A stretch of DNA of 50,866 nucleotides. It comes from Ectothiorhodospiraceae bacterium. Its GTDB lineage: Bacteria; Pseudomonadota; Gammaproteobacteria; SZUA-152. Location of the stretch: positions 1-50,866 of the forward strand of contig NVUB02000152.1 of assembly GCA_002401775.2 (NCBI GenBank). The letters are read 5' to 3'. The notes below the pieces were generated by a model. It saw only the letters and a list, made by a program, of their open reading frames with translations. It was not told the DNA's origin and made no database searches. Below are positions 1-8,603 of this stretch, in pieces; positions within the stretch are counted from its first letter, which is position 1, and each line of letters starts with the position of its first letter. The position numbers and the translations under genes were made by a program.

Positions 1-1794
1 AAAATTCAAAATCAACACGCACGTGTTTTTAATGGTTTTGTTAAAAGTTTTTCTTTCGGTGAAATCAAATCCAGTGGTTTCCGTGAATACAAACTGGTCA
101 TGGTTCCCTGGTTATGGTTTCTATCCAAAACCGAAGGTCGTCGTATTTTTCAAAATAAAAATACCAAAGATATCATCACACAAGTTTTTTCTGATCTGGG
201 CTTTAATGATTTTGACTTTAAGGCTGCAGGTGGCACACCGAGAGAATATTGTGTTCAATATGGTGAAAGTGACATGCAATTTGTGTCACGACTGCTAGCA
301 GAAGAAGGGTATGCCTATTATTTCAAGCATGAAGAAGCTAAGCACACACTTGTTATCGTTGATAAGGCAAATGCTTACGATGAATGCCTGGAATCGAACC
401 TGACTTATTCAAAAGGCTCGACCCCAGATAGCCAAATCCTGGACTGGCAGCATGATTACGAATTTAGAACCGGTTCCTGGGCCATTAATGACTTTAATTT
501 CAAAGAACCAAAAAAGAAATTAGTGGCGGAAGCTAGCTCGAAAAGCAAATTTGCTAATAACAGTAAGTTTGCACACTACGAATATCCAGATTTATATGAA
601 TTTGGGGCAGGATCGGATCTTGTAAAAGTCCGCATGGACGCAGAAGAAGTCCAAATGAACACCATAAAAGGCCGCAGCAACTGCAGCACTTTTTATACTG
701 GTGGATTTTTTACGCTAGAAAAGCATGACACCAAAAGCGAGCAGGGAAGTTACATATTGCTCAGTGTTGAACACCATGCCTACGACTCAAGTTACTATAC
801 CGGTGAAGCAGGCGAGTCCTACTATCAAAACGGTTTTACCTGTATCCCATCTGATGTCCATTTTCGTCCCAAACAATCTGTCCCACGCCCTGTCATGAAC
901 GGCCCACAGTCGGCAATTGTCACAGGACCCGCTGGAGAAGAAATCTACATCGACGAATTCGGGCGGATCAAAGTACAGTTTATTTGGGATAGGGAAGGAA
1001 AGAATGATGAAAACAGTACTTGCTTCCTGCGTGTCATGCAATCAATGGCCGGGAATGGTTGGGGATCATCCTTTATCCCACGCATAGGCCATGAAGTTAT
1101 TGTTTCATTCCTAGATGGTAATCCCGATCGGCCCATAGTGACAGGTGCAGTATACAACGGCGTGAATAAGCCGCCCTATAGCTCGAAAACCCAAAGTGGT
1201 ATAAAAACTCATTCTACCAAAAGTGGTTCCGCCGCTAACTACAATGAACTCAGGTTTGATGATAAAAAAGGTGCGGAACAAGTTTATATCCACGCTGAAA
1301 AAAATCTGGACACGATGGTAGAGAATAATGAAACATTAACCGTCGATAATGACCGTACAAAACGGGTTAAACATGATGAACACGCTACCATTGAAAATGA
1401 CCGCATTAAACAGGTCAATCACGATGAAAACTCCACCATTGAAAACAATCGAAACAAAACCGTTAATAACAACCAGACAGAAACGATAAAAAATAATAAA
1501 ACTATCACCGTTGGCAAAAATCATAAAGAAGATATTAAAGCCAACATGACGATCCAGATTGATAAGGATCTGAAAGAGACTGTCACTGGGAAGTACCTGG
1601 AAGATGTCAATAAGAGTTACCGATTGAATGCTCAGACAATTACCTTTAAGGCCGATGAAAAAATAGTCATTCAAACGGGAACGGCAAAAATTGTTATGAC
1701 CAACAATGGCGACATTACCATCAGCGGCAATACGATAAATGTCAAAGCATCAAGTAATGTGGTCATCAAAGGCAGCAAGGTTATTACAAACTAA
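1..1794 (+). CDS. vgrG: VgrG (TssI) spike protein, 5' end outside the window
   Basis: Trimeric T6SS spike protein that sits on the Hcp tube and carries cargo. The reading frame is open from the first base of the window, so the N-terminus is missing and the apparent ATG at 100 is internal. The gp27-like part includes RVFNGFVKSFSFGE before that ATG and GESDMQFVSRLLAEEGYAYY after it. The gp5-like OB-fold follows (GEEIYIDEFGRIKVQF, VMQSMAGNGWGSSFIPRIG, EVIVSFLDGNPDRPIVTG). The C-terminal third is a repetitive Asn/Asp/Thr-rich stretch (NETLTVDNDRTKRVKHDE and similar), as expected for the beta-helical needle. It ends without an added effector domain, so cargo is probably carried non-covalently by the downstream adaptor and PAAR-like proteins. 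It is the first visible gene of the cargo operon. Confidence 0.96.
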   Translation, partial: KIQNQHARVFNGFVKSFSFGEIKSSGFREYKLVMVPWLWFLSKTEGRRIFQNKNTKDIITQVFSDLGFNDFDFKAAGGTPREYCVQYGESDMQFVSRLLAEEGYAYYFKHEEAKHTLVIVDKANAYDECLESNLTYSKGSTPDSQILDWQHDYEFRTGSWAINDFNFKEPKKKLVAEASSKSKFANNSKFAHYEYPDLYEFGAGSDLVKVRMDAEEVQMNTIKGRSNCSTFYTGGFFTLEKHDTKSEQGSYILLSVEHHAYDSSYYTGEAGESYYQNGFTCIPSDVHFRPKQSVPRPVMNGPQSAIVTGPAGEEIYIDEFGRIKVQFIWDREGKNDENSTCFLRVMQSMAGNGWGSSFIPRIGHEVIVSFLDGNPDRPIVTGAVYNGVNKPPYSSKTQSGIKTHSTKSGSAANYNELRFDDKKGAEQVYIHAEKNLDTMVENNETLTVDNDRTKRVKHDEHATIENDRIKQVNHDENSTIENNRNKTVNNNQTETIKNNKTITVGKNHKEDIKANMTIQIDKDLKETVTGKYLEDVNKSYRLNAQTITFKADEKIVIQTGTAKIVMTNNGDITISGNTINVKASSNVVIKGSKVITN

Positions 1795-1840
1795 AGGTGG
1801 TTAGCCTTAATAACTGCAAGCGTGAAAGGTCAATCGATAA

Positions 1841-2386
1841 ATGAAACTTGATAGTAGCTCGACTGAATCTCATGGGACTTTAACGGAGGAGCAAAGTCCT
1901 TCCCCCCGTATGGCGCCCGGTGAAATTATTATTGGTACACTTGTGGAGATCAATAATCAGGGGCAAGCACTGGTCAACTTTCCAGGAAATGACCCTACTA
2001 AAAACCTAATTGCTATATCAACTCTTGCCATCACTCAACAACATGTTGGGCGACAGACCGCACTATTATTTGCGAACGGCGACATGAATTGCCCGGTAAT
2101 ACTTGGCATGATTCATAGCCCATTGCAGAATATGCTGGAAACATTCAACCAAGCACAATATGAGTCAGATTCGCACATAGAAGTCGAAAGTGAACTCAAT
2201 GTAGACGATATGCAAATGGATGGAAATAAACTCATTTTTGAAGCCAAACAAGAAATCGTCTTTAAATGCGGTGAGTCCAGTATAACGTTGACAAAATCTG
2301 GGAAAATCATGATTCGAGGCAAATATTTGTTGAATCGTGCGACAGGGGTTAACCGGATTATGGGCGGGTCTGTACAGGTCAATTGA
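1841..2386 (+). CDS. DUF6484-type VgrG-associated protein
   Basis: A 181-residue protein directly after vgrG. The central part (APGEIIIGTLVEINNQGQALV, in two adjacent strands, then ALLFANGDMNCPVILGMI) reads as a small OB-like beta domain of the kind found in DUF6484 proteins of vgrG islands. It resembles the gp5 OB-fold of VgrG, where a similar gain-of-strand motif occurs. The C-terminus (IEVESELNVDDMQMDGNKL, then ITLTKSGKIMIRGKYL) resembles VgrG beta-helix repeats, so it may extend or cap the spike. There is no signal peptide or membrane segment. The ribosome binding site is weak, so translation may depend on coupling. Family assignment is from memory of motif and context; the precise role is inferred. 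Confidence 0.7.
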   Translation: MKLDSSSTESHGTLTEEQSPSPRMAPGEIIIGTLVEINNQGQALVNFPGNDPTKNLIAISTLAITQQHVGRQTALLFANGDMNCPVILGMIHSPLQNMLETFNQAQYESDSHIEVESELNVDDMQMDGNKLIFEAKQEIVFKCGESSITLTKSGKIMIRGKYLLNRATGVNRIMGGSVQVN

Positions 2387-2435
2387 TAATGATGTCCGTG
2401 CTCACATAAACAATACCACTGCTGACAATAAAATC

Positions 2436-3428
2436 ATGTTACAACTTCACAACAACACCCCATTTTCTGCCAATATGGCACTTTTTCCTGATGAGCAGGC
2501 GGTTGAAACGCTTTATCTTATCGTCAAAGCAACATTTGATATTGGCTCGGACTGGACGCTCAATAAAGAACAAACCCCTCCATTTGAAACCGATGAATAT
2601 TGGACCGAACCGGGTAAATCAAGCATTAAATTCGCTTCAGAATTTCATACCGGAAAACCGTGTAGCGACATTATCATGCTGGGATATGCAAGCTCGCCGG
2701 ATGCAAAAGAAACCACACAACTTGATGTTAAGCTTTCCGTAGGTAAAGTCTCAAAAACCGTCAGAGTCTTTGGTGAACGTCACTGGAAAAATGGATGCAT
2801 TTCACCCGCAAAACCCTTCACAACAATGGCAATGGTCTACGAAAAGGCCTTTGGTGGCGTGCATATTGTCGATGGCGAGATATCCACACTGGAAGAACAA
2901 AATCCTGTCGGACATGGTTTTTCAGGTAAACGAACTGCATCTGAAATGGATGGAGTACCATTACCTAACCTCGAAGCCCCGGAACACCTGATTACTGATA
3001 CTAAAGATCGACCACAACCCGCTTGTTTTGGAGTGTCATGCCCACAATGGCAACCACGTTCTTCTTTTGCCGGCACCTATGACGCAGCCTGGCAAGCTCA
3101 GCGGGCTCCGTATTTGCCCGTTGATTATGATAGACGATTCTTAAATATGGCACATCCTGACCTAATTTATCCGGGCTATTTACAGGGTGGAGAATTAGTA
3201 GAAATCACCAATATGCACCCAGGGGGCCCACTTAACTTTACAGTACCGTACATTAAACTGAGTGCCAAGGTCGATGTTGCAGGTAATACGGTGTGTCCTG
3301 AGTTCTGTCTTGAAACATTATTGATAGAGCCAAACCAACTACGGCTTGGCATGACATGGCGAGCTGCAATAAAGTGTGACAAGAAATCACTTAAAATTGG
3401 CAATATTTCCATCAACATGTCTCGGTAA
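2436..3428 (+). CDS. DUF2169 domain protein, T6SS effector/PAAR adaptor
   Basis: About 330 residues. The start is placed at MLQLHNNTPFSANMALFPDE because the longer open frame begins inside the upstream gene and DUF2169 proteins characteristically start this way. Visible family features are TLYLIVKATFDI near the N-terminus, SDIIMLGYASSP, VRVFGERHWKNG, MVYEKAFGG and ENPxGxGF-like NPVGHGFSGK, followed by PLPNLEAPEHLI. DUF2169 proteins occur between vgrG and PAAR-like genes, and several act as adaptors that load effectors or PAAR proteins onto VgrG. That role fits the position here, directly before the DUF4150 gene. No Shine-Dalgarno sequence is obvious. Cytoplasmic; no transmembrane segment. Confidence 0.85.
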   Translation: MLQLHNNTPFSANMALFPDEQAVETLYLIVKATFDIGSDWTLNKEQTPPFETDEYWTEPGKSSIKFASEFHTGKPCSDIIMLGYASSPDAKETTQLDVKLSVGKVSKTVRVFGERHWKNGCISPAKPFTTMAMVYEKAFGGVHIVDGEISTLEEQNPVGHGFSGKRTASEMDGVPLPNLEAPEHLITDTKDRPQPACFGVSCPQWQPRSSFAGTYDAAWQAQRAPYLPVDYDRRFLNMAHPDLIYPGYLQGGELVEITNMHPGGPLNFTVPYIKLSAKVDVAGNTVCPEFCLETLLIEPNQLRLGMTWRAAIKCDKKSLKIGNISINMSR

Positions 3429-3453
3429 TAATTGTCAGCAAACAGGTAATTAC

Positions 3454-3834
3454 ATGGCACAAACAACACATTCAAATGGCCGGGGAATATCTCACAAAGG
3501 CAGTGGAGGAAAGAGTATTGTCTTTCCTGATGTCTGTCTTACGCAAATAGGTGCTGCCGTCGTTCCCATTCCATATCCGAATATCGGAAAAGCAGTGGAT
3601 ACCAGTAAAGGCCCTAAATCAGTCACAACTGATGGGAAAATGCCGATGGTTAAAGGTGCAAAATATTCGAAGAGTACGGGTGATGAACCCGGTTCTCGAA
3701 AAGGCATCATCAGCGGTACGAAAACAGATGTGTGTGAATTTATGATGTATTCCTTCGATGTTAAGTTTGAAGGAAAAAATGTCTGCCGACTGGGTGACCC
3801 CTTATGGCACAACAAAAAAAATATACTAGGATAG
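3454..3834 (+). CDS. DUF4150 PAAR-like spike-tip protein
   Basis: A 126-residue protein that starts at MAQTTHSNGRG, preceded by an AGG-type ribosome binding site; the longer frame overlaps the DUF2169 gene and is not needed. It carries the DUF4150 signature: PDVCLTQIGAAVVPIPYPNI, then the GDEPGSRKGIISG block, then FMMYSFDVKFEGKNVCRLGD and a terminal HN. These proteins replace classical PAAR proteins as the sharpened tip on VgrG. It is a stand-alone tip with no fused toxin, so cargo must be linked through partners such as the DUF2169 protein. Family assignment is firm; tip function is known for the family. Confidence 0.88.
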   Translation: MAQTTHSNGRGISHKGSGGKSIVFPDVCLTQIGAAVVPIPYPNIGKAVDTSKGPKSVTTDGKMPMVKGAKYSKSTGDEPGSRKGIISGTKTDVCEFMMYSFDVKFEGKNVCRLGDPLWHNKKNILG

Positions 3835-3839
3835 GTTGA

Positions 3840-5138
3840 GTGTCAGGCATGTTAGACCATCAAAATAGTAATACCGTCAAATCAACAAATGCCTTTGCAG
3901 ACTTTTATCGTCAACTCGTAGACGACACTTCTTTTTTATGGATATTGCGCTCAGTCGCAATGGAACAGCCCCATTATACGCTCAGTGATATTTCTTCGTT
4001 AGAAGAAAGAATCTCCACCAACCTCAACGGAATAATGAGCTCGTTAGAACACGGCTGGAAAGCCTGTGAGTCCGCTCTTGAACTGGAAGAGCCTGGAGAA
4101 GTTTTTACATCCATGGTGATCGCCATGCGGAGTCACGAGCCTGAAAAAATTCAAAGAGCGGTTGAAGCGGGATTATCTAATGAACATGCTTTGCCAGGTT
4201 TACTATCGGCAATGGGATGGCTTCCAGCTGACATTGTGAGCCCCTGGATAGAACGCTTCCTCAAGGGCAAAGAGATGGAGCACAAGTATTTAGGTGTTGC
4301 GATTTGCAGCATTCGACGCATTGACCCCGGTAACGTCCTCACGAACATATTAGAACGAGATGATTGCCGACAAAACGAAAGGCTTTATTGCCGTGCTTTG
4401 AGACTTGTGGGTGAACTACACCGGCAAGATTGTATGTCAGCCTTGAGCAAAGCTCTTGATATCGACAATCCGGAAATTCAATTTTGGGCAACGTGGTCTT
4501 CCGTGCTTTTAGGACACCGGGCGGTCATTACTCATTTTCTTCCGATCATTTCCACCCCTGGCCCCCATCAAAGTAAAGCCATACAAATGGCTTTTCGAGT
4601 GCTACCGGTTAATCTCGCTAGAGAATGGATTTCGACCTTATCGGAAGATGAAAGCCAGTATCGCACAGTCATAAAAGCAGTCAGTACGTTAGGTGATCCT
4701 CATGCTATCGATTGGTTAATCAGTAAAATGCATGATCCATTACTGGCAAAACTCGCAGGAGAGGCTTTCGTCACGATAACCGGGATAGACTTTACAAAGC
4801 ATCATTTAACAATCGATGAAACTGAAACTACCGAAGAAACTACTGAAGTAAATAGCGAAGACCATGAAGATTCACCGGAAATCAGCAGCAACGCAGAGGA
4901 AGACCAAAACCTCCCACTGCCGAACGTAGAGAAAGTCGCCATAATATGGCGTAATCATGGTCAAAATTATATCACTGGCCAGCGGTATTTCATGGGCAAA
5001 CCGATTACGGCGGAACACCTTAAAAATATCATACTAACCGGGAACCAACGCCAAAGGCATTCCGCAGCATTGGAACTTGCACTAATCGACAATAATACAC
5101 TATTACAAAACACCCGAGAAAAATCCTTATCCTCATGA
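3840..5138 (+). CDS. TIGR02270-family T6SS-associated protein with HEAT-like repeats
   Basis: About 432 residues. Translation may start at the GTG six bases after the DUF4150 stop or at the ATG nine bases later (MLDHQNSN); the sequence does not decide. The body is alpha-helical with repeated helix pairs, consistent with HEAT-type repeats: ALPGLLSAMGWLPADIVSPW, then SALSKALDIDNPEIQFWATWS, then VSTLGDPHAIDWLISKM. A WLPA-type motif and an acidic Glu/Thr-rich linker near residue 330 are seen. TIGR02270 proteins are encoded in T6SS cargo operons but have no settled function; a scaffold or chaperone role for cargo is inferred. Its stop overlaps the next start by four bases (ATGA), implying translational coupling. 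Confidence 0.82.
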   Translation: MSGMLDHQNSNTVKSTNAFADFYRQLVDDTSFLWILRSVAMEQPHYTLSDISSLEERISTNLNGIMSSLEHGWKACESALELEEPGEVFTSMVIAMRSHEPEKIQRAVEAGLSNEHALPGLLSAMGWLPADIVSPWIERFLKGKEMEHKYLGVAICSIRRIDPGNVLTNILERDDCRQNERLYCRALRLVGELHRQDCMSALSKALDIDNPEIQFWATWSSVLLGHRAVITHFLPIISTPGPHQSKAIQMAFRVLPVNLAREWISTLSEDESQYRTVIKAVSTLGDPHAIDWLISKMHDPLLAKLAGEAFVTITGIDFTKHHLTIDETETTEETTEVNSEDHEDSPEISSNAEEDQNLPLPNVEKVAIIWRNHGQNYITGQRYFMGKPITAEHLKNIILTGNQRQRHSAALELALIDNNTLLQNTREKSLSS

Positions 5139-6196
5139 ATAATCACTCAGAATTATACATTGCTGGCATGGGCATGATTACTCCCGTGGGTGCCAACGTC
5201 GAAATGACCTCCGCATTTGTAAGTTCAGGTTTGAGCGGTTATCAGGTCAGTGAATATAAAAACTGGCAGTGTAAACCCATTACCATGGCCAGAGTTCCTG
5301 ATGACGCTTTTCCTGAAATATGTGACGAACTGGATACCAGCGAAGAAATGAGTGATCAGATAGCTCGAATGGTGCTTATGGCACATCTTGCTATCGAAGA
5401 AGTCATGAACGCATACCCAGGAACAGCGCCCTTACCACTGATATTGTCCGGCCCGGAAATCGACACTGATTTAGAAGTTCCATTTTCATCTTCATTTTTT
5501 GAATTGTTGGCGGCCCAAAGTAACATTGCCTTTGATCGAGAAAATAGTCGTTTATTGGGCATAGGCAGAGCAGGAGTCATTAACGGTATCGATATGGCGT
5601 TTAAGTACTTAGATCAGGGACATGATTATGTCCTGGTTGGTGGTGTTGATAGCCATGAAGATTATGATTTATTACTCAAGCTTGCTGCGCAAGGTAGAAT
5701 AACTGCAGAAGGCAGCAGCGACGGGTTTGTACCAGGAGAGGCGGCAAGTTTTTTGTTATTAACGGCGAAAAAAGAACTCGCCAGTATAATAAATGGCTCA
5801 GTGTTAAGTTTATCTATTCCGGGCCTGTCTCATGAGCCAGGGCACCTGAAGAGTGAAGCCACATACACGGGAGATGGTCTGGCTGAATCATTTAAAATAG
5901 CATTAACGAATGCAGATGAGCCACTAATCAGTTGCGTTTATTCCAGTATGAATGGAGAAAATTACTGGGCTAAAGAATATGGAGTCGCAATGATACGAAA
6001 TAGTATCGCCGAGGATGTCATACATGAACATCCCGCAGATTGTTATGGCGACATCGGTGCCGCAACAGGCGCAGTGCTAATCAGCATCTCAGCGCTGTCG
6101 CTAGCGGCTCAAAAATGTGAGAAGTCACATCTAATCTACACGTCGTCAGATACTGCTTATCGAGCATCAATTTTCTTGAAATCATCACTTGTTTGA
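5135..6196 (+). CDS. Beta-ketoacyl-synthase-like protein lacking catalytic residues
   Basis: A 353-residue thiolase-fold protein. It starts with the ketoacyl-synthase motif IAGMGMITPVG and contains the core helix plus strand GIDMAFKYLDQG...VLVGGVDS and the GFVPGEAASFLLL block, which corresponds to GEGAA in active enzymes. At the nucleophile position, where active synthases have Cys, it reads GIGRAG around residues 142-147. The first catalytic His region reads SSMNGENYW, and the second, usually GHxxGAAG, reads YGDIGAATGAV. All three catalytic residues therefore appear lost. It is also shorter than FabB/FabF (about 410 residues). Homologues in T6SS cargo operons are known, but their role is unclear; a structural or chaperone role is inferred. 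It is translationally coupled to the TIGR02270 gene. Confidence 0.83.
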   Translation: MNNHSELYIAGMGMITPVGANVEMTSAFVSSGLSGYQVSEYKNWQCKPITMARVPDDAFPEICDELDTSEEMSDQIARMVLMAHLAIEEVMNAYPGTAPLPLILSGPEIDTDLEVPFSSSFFELLAAQSNIAFDRENSRLLGIGRAGVINGIDMAFKYLDQGHDYVLVGGVDSHEDYDLLLKLAAQGRITAEGSSDGFVPGEAASFLLLTAKKELASIINGSVLSLSIPGLSHEPGHLKSEATYTGDGLAESFKIALTNADEPLISCVYSSMNGENYWAKEYGVAMIRNSIAEDVIHEHPADCYGDIGAATGAVLISISALSLAAQKCEKSHLIYTSSDTAYRASIFLKSSLV

Positions 6197-6243
6197 TATG
6201 TTTTTCATCCAGATCAATATTTTACATTTAGGAATACAGCATT

Positions 6244-7554
6244 GTGAGTGAATTACTTGAAGGTTCGGCAAGCCAGAGTATTACAATTGACCCTGACAAA
6301 TACCTAAAGGCGACAGTAACACAGCTTACTTTTAATGAAACTTATAAAGCATGTCGCTCCCAGTCGACCATTGATGGCCATCATTGGCCTGCGGGTAAAC
6401 CTGATGGCTATAAAAAATCTAAAAAAGCCGCAGTTTTACAGTTAGGAAAGAATAAAACATGCACTGCAAAAATCACCGTTAAGATTGATAGCAAAGGGCT
6501 CAGTGGCAAAGGTATTATTACTGGAACCTTAGATAATTTACTTTTCTCAGGCGAAGTGCCACTGGCAAACGGTGTGCACGAAAACATAAAAGTCACTCTA
6601 AAAGACAACCCTGAAACGCTAAGCTGGGTCAGAGGTACAATGCTTTGGGAAATTGACGCGAAGGATATAGCAGCCATTGCCGGTAAAACACGCGTAGAAA
6701 TGTTTTTTGTGTTTGCTGACCCCGCTAAAATGAAGTTTTTTGAGAAAAAGGGTGTGTGGATAGAGGCACTGCGGTTTATATTTAAGAAAGGAAAGCTTAA
6801 AGCCACCAAAAAAATCAGTGATGGTATTGCGAAGGTTACTGAATGCTGTTTTAAACTACCATTTCACGAGTATGAGATAAAGCATGGAAGTTCAGCTTTT
6901 GGTGGACATAAAGGTTATTTTACCCTCGGTGATTATATGGTCCCGGATAACGGAACTGTAAACTGTTATGACCAGACATACGCTGTAATCGTTTTTGGTG
7001 GGGCACTTGGGGTAACGGTTAAAGGCCTATTTCTGGAGCCATTTGGCTATCTTAAACTCACCAAATTAGTTGGCAGAGGGGACTGTAACAATCCTTTCCC
7101 TAATAAAAAATATGAAGATGCAAGGGCAGATTTTTTTATAGACTTAAATGAAAAAATAGTTGGCATGGAGAGTATGCCTGTAAATACGGATTTTTTATCG
7201 ATAGACCCTAAAGACCAACACCGTAGTGCATTTGGGAATCACATGTTTTGTGAGTATAAATCAAAAATATATGATGCATGTGCCGGTGCATCAAAAGGCG
7301 AGTTTGACAGGGCAGGATACTTGCTTGAGGCTATCGATACGACTATCCCTGATTTTAAAAAGTATGACTTCCCTTCGACAAAAGAAGAAATTGTACAAAA
7401 CAGTAAAACTAAAATTTCCAGTATTTCTGAAATTCCAAAAGAAATAAACGGAAGGTCATACAAAATAGATGCTCAAATCGTGGAGGTCTATAACGAAGAA
7501 TATTCTGGAAAAAAACTGCATTTCACAATGGTGGAAGTTGGAAGTGTAAAGTGA
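6244..7554 (+). CDS. Putative T6SS effector with transglutaminase/papain-like Cys-His-Asp signature
   Basis: A 436-residue protein that starts at GTG, with AGGAA nine bases upstream. The N-terminal 200 residues are beta-rich and unrecognised. The C-terminal half has the ordered signature of a transglutaminase-like or papain-like fold: VNCYDQTYAV (Cys241 followed by a helix), then FGNHMFCEY (His333), then KIYDACAG (Asp344). There is no signal peptide, as expected for T6SS cargo. It is the last cytoplasmic-type product of the vgrG operon, and its stop overlaps the start of an exported protein by four bases (GTGA), the arrangement of an effector-immunity pair. Active-site and toxin roles are inferred. 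If the exported neighbour is its immunity protein, the target is probably periplasmic, for example peptidoglycan peptides. Whole-protein homology was not recognised. Confidence 0.62.
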   Translation: MSELLEGSASQSITIDPDKYLKATVTQLTFNETYKACRSQSTIDGHHWPAGKPDGYKKSKKAAVLQLGKNKTCTAKITVKIDSKGLSGKGIITGTLDNLLFSGEVPLANGVHENIKVTLKDNPETLSWVRGTMLWEIDAKDIAAIAGKTRVEMFFVFADPAKMKFFEKKGVWIEALRFIFKKGKLKATKKISDGIAKVTECCFKLPFHEYEIKHGSSAFGGHKGYFTLGDYMVPDNGTVNCYDQTYAVIVFGGALGVTVKGLFLEPFGYLKLTKLVGRGDCNNPFPNKKYEDARADFFIDLNEKIVGMESMPVNTDFLSIDPKDQHRSAFGNHMFCEYKSKIYDACAGASKGEFDRAGYLLEAIDTTIPDFKKYDFPSTKEEIVQNSKTKISSISEIPKEINGRSYKIDAQIVEVYNEEYSGKKLHFTMVEVGSVK

Positions 7555-8429
7555 ATATGTTTTTCCGCATAGTATTGTTTATATCTTATCTTGGAGGGTA
7601 TGCCATGGCTGAAGTACCATTTTATAATCAAAACGTATTAGATGCATTCAAAAAAGAAATTCAATATGAAAAAAGACTAAAGTCCCTTCCAGAAGATAAG
7701 TTTGTATTAGTAGATTGGAAATCCACATTAAATCAATTTACAGATTCAGAAGGCGTGACTTGGCTTTCGACTCGCATGAGCACTTTTGAAGCTCATCTAT
7801 ATGGACGGTTGTCCGCTACTTTGAAGTCTGATCTTGGTACTATCAAAGTGGTAGTACATTCTATTCAGGAGGGTCAAAAATCAGCCATTGAATTTGCATT
7901 ACGTGAGGCGGCTACTACAAGCATGAGTTATGTCGATATGAAATATTACGATTCCTGTTTTTCAGATTTTTGCTTGGTAGGCACAAACCCTAGAGTAGTC
8001 GATTATACAATGTTTATATTCGGCAATATTTTCGTACAACTAGATTTTTATAATGAATATAATAAGGATCTATTACCCGTTGCCAGATACATACAGTCTG
8101 TAATGGAAGAAGCCGTTGCCGACAATCCTGAAAAAAAATTACCAGGCCGTCCCCAATTCAATTACACGGTCAATCAAACTAAAATTAAATCGAAAAGCTC
8201 ATTCACCCTGACGGTTGGGCCTGGTGTAGGCTACAGTCGTGAACTCTGGGACTTTGGCGTGGCAGAGGAGTTGATGAATTCCGAACATATTGAATATGAT
8301 GAAGAGCTTGGTAGTGACGTCTATAAATTCAGTGCTAAAAAATCTGGGCAAGGAACCATAGCTTTCAGCCTTATGGATCGAAAAACATTGCATATTTTTT
8401 CGGATACCATAACAGTCGATATTGAATAA
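7551..8429 (+). CDS. Exported protein, candidate immunity protein (copy 1)
   Basis: A 292-residue protein starting at the GTG that overlaps the stop of the putative effector. The N-terminus is a hydrophobic signal peptide (FFRIVLFISYLGGYAMA) with probable cleavage before EVPFYNQ. The mature part has alternating segments such as GQKSAIEFALREAATTSM, SCFSDFCLVGTNPRVV and FIFGNIFVQLDFYNEY, and a C-terminal beta-rich tail (KSSFTLTVGPGVGYSRELWD). No known domain was recognised. Position, coupling to the effector and tandem duplication all fit a periplasmic immunity protein. An internal ATG with a strong Shine-Dalgarno sequence lies at the mature N-terminus. It could alternatively be a second secreted component of unknown role. 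Confidence 0.65.
   Translation: MNMFFRIVLFISYLGGYAMAEVPFYNQNVLDAFKKEIQYEKRLKSLPEDKFVLVDWKSTLNQFTDSEGVTWLSTRMSTFEAHLYGRLSATLKSDLGTIKVVVHSIQEGQKSAIEFALREAATTSMSYVDMKYYDSCFSDFCLVGTNPRVVDYTMFIFGNIFVQLDFYNEYNKDLLPVARYIQSVMEEAVADNPEKKLPGRPQFNYTVNQTKIKSKSSFTLTVGPGVGYSRELWDFGVAEELMNSEHIEYDEELGSDVYKFSAKKSGQGTIAFSLMDRKTLHIFSDTITVDIE
7593..7607 (+). promoter_or_regulatory. Internal Shine-Dalgarno and ATG inside the signal-peptide region of copy 1
   Basis: GGAGGG lies six bases before an in-frame ATG that would begin translation at MAEVPFYNQ, giving a form without the signal peptide. The paralogue downstream has AGGAGG seven bases before the equivalent ATG (8648-8663). The codons around it differ between copies only at third positions (Gly-Gly-Tyr-Ala-Met-Ala conserved), so the upstream signal peptide is under protein-level selection. 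The internal start may therefore be additional rather than the only start. Confidence 0.4.
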
Positions 8430-8603
8430 GTAATAAATTGTTGACGATATTTTTTAGCCATGATGTCAACTTTCAATAACGTGACTGTCCCTACCTTATT
8501 ATCTCTGGTTTCCATGAAACTCAGTGGCAACCCATATCACCGCTTGCAGTCCGACGAAGAAGTCTAGTGACTCGGTAACAATAGAAAAAGTGAACCCTGT
8601 GAA

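Noticed and set aside
8460-8567. A 35-codon frame between the two immunity-like genes
   Set aside because: No ribosome binding site, no homology seen; at most a remnant of duplicated sequence.
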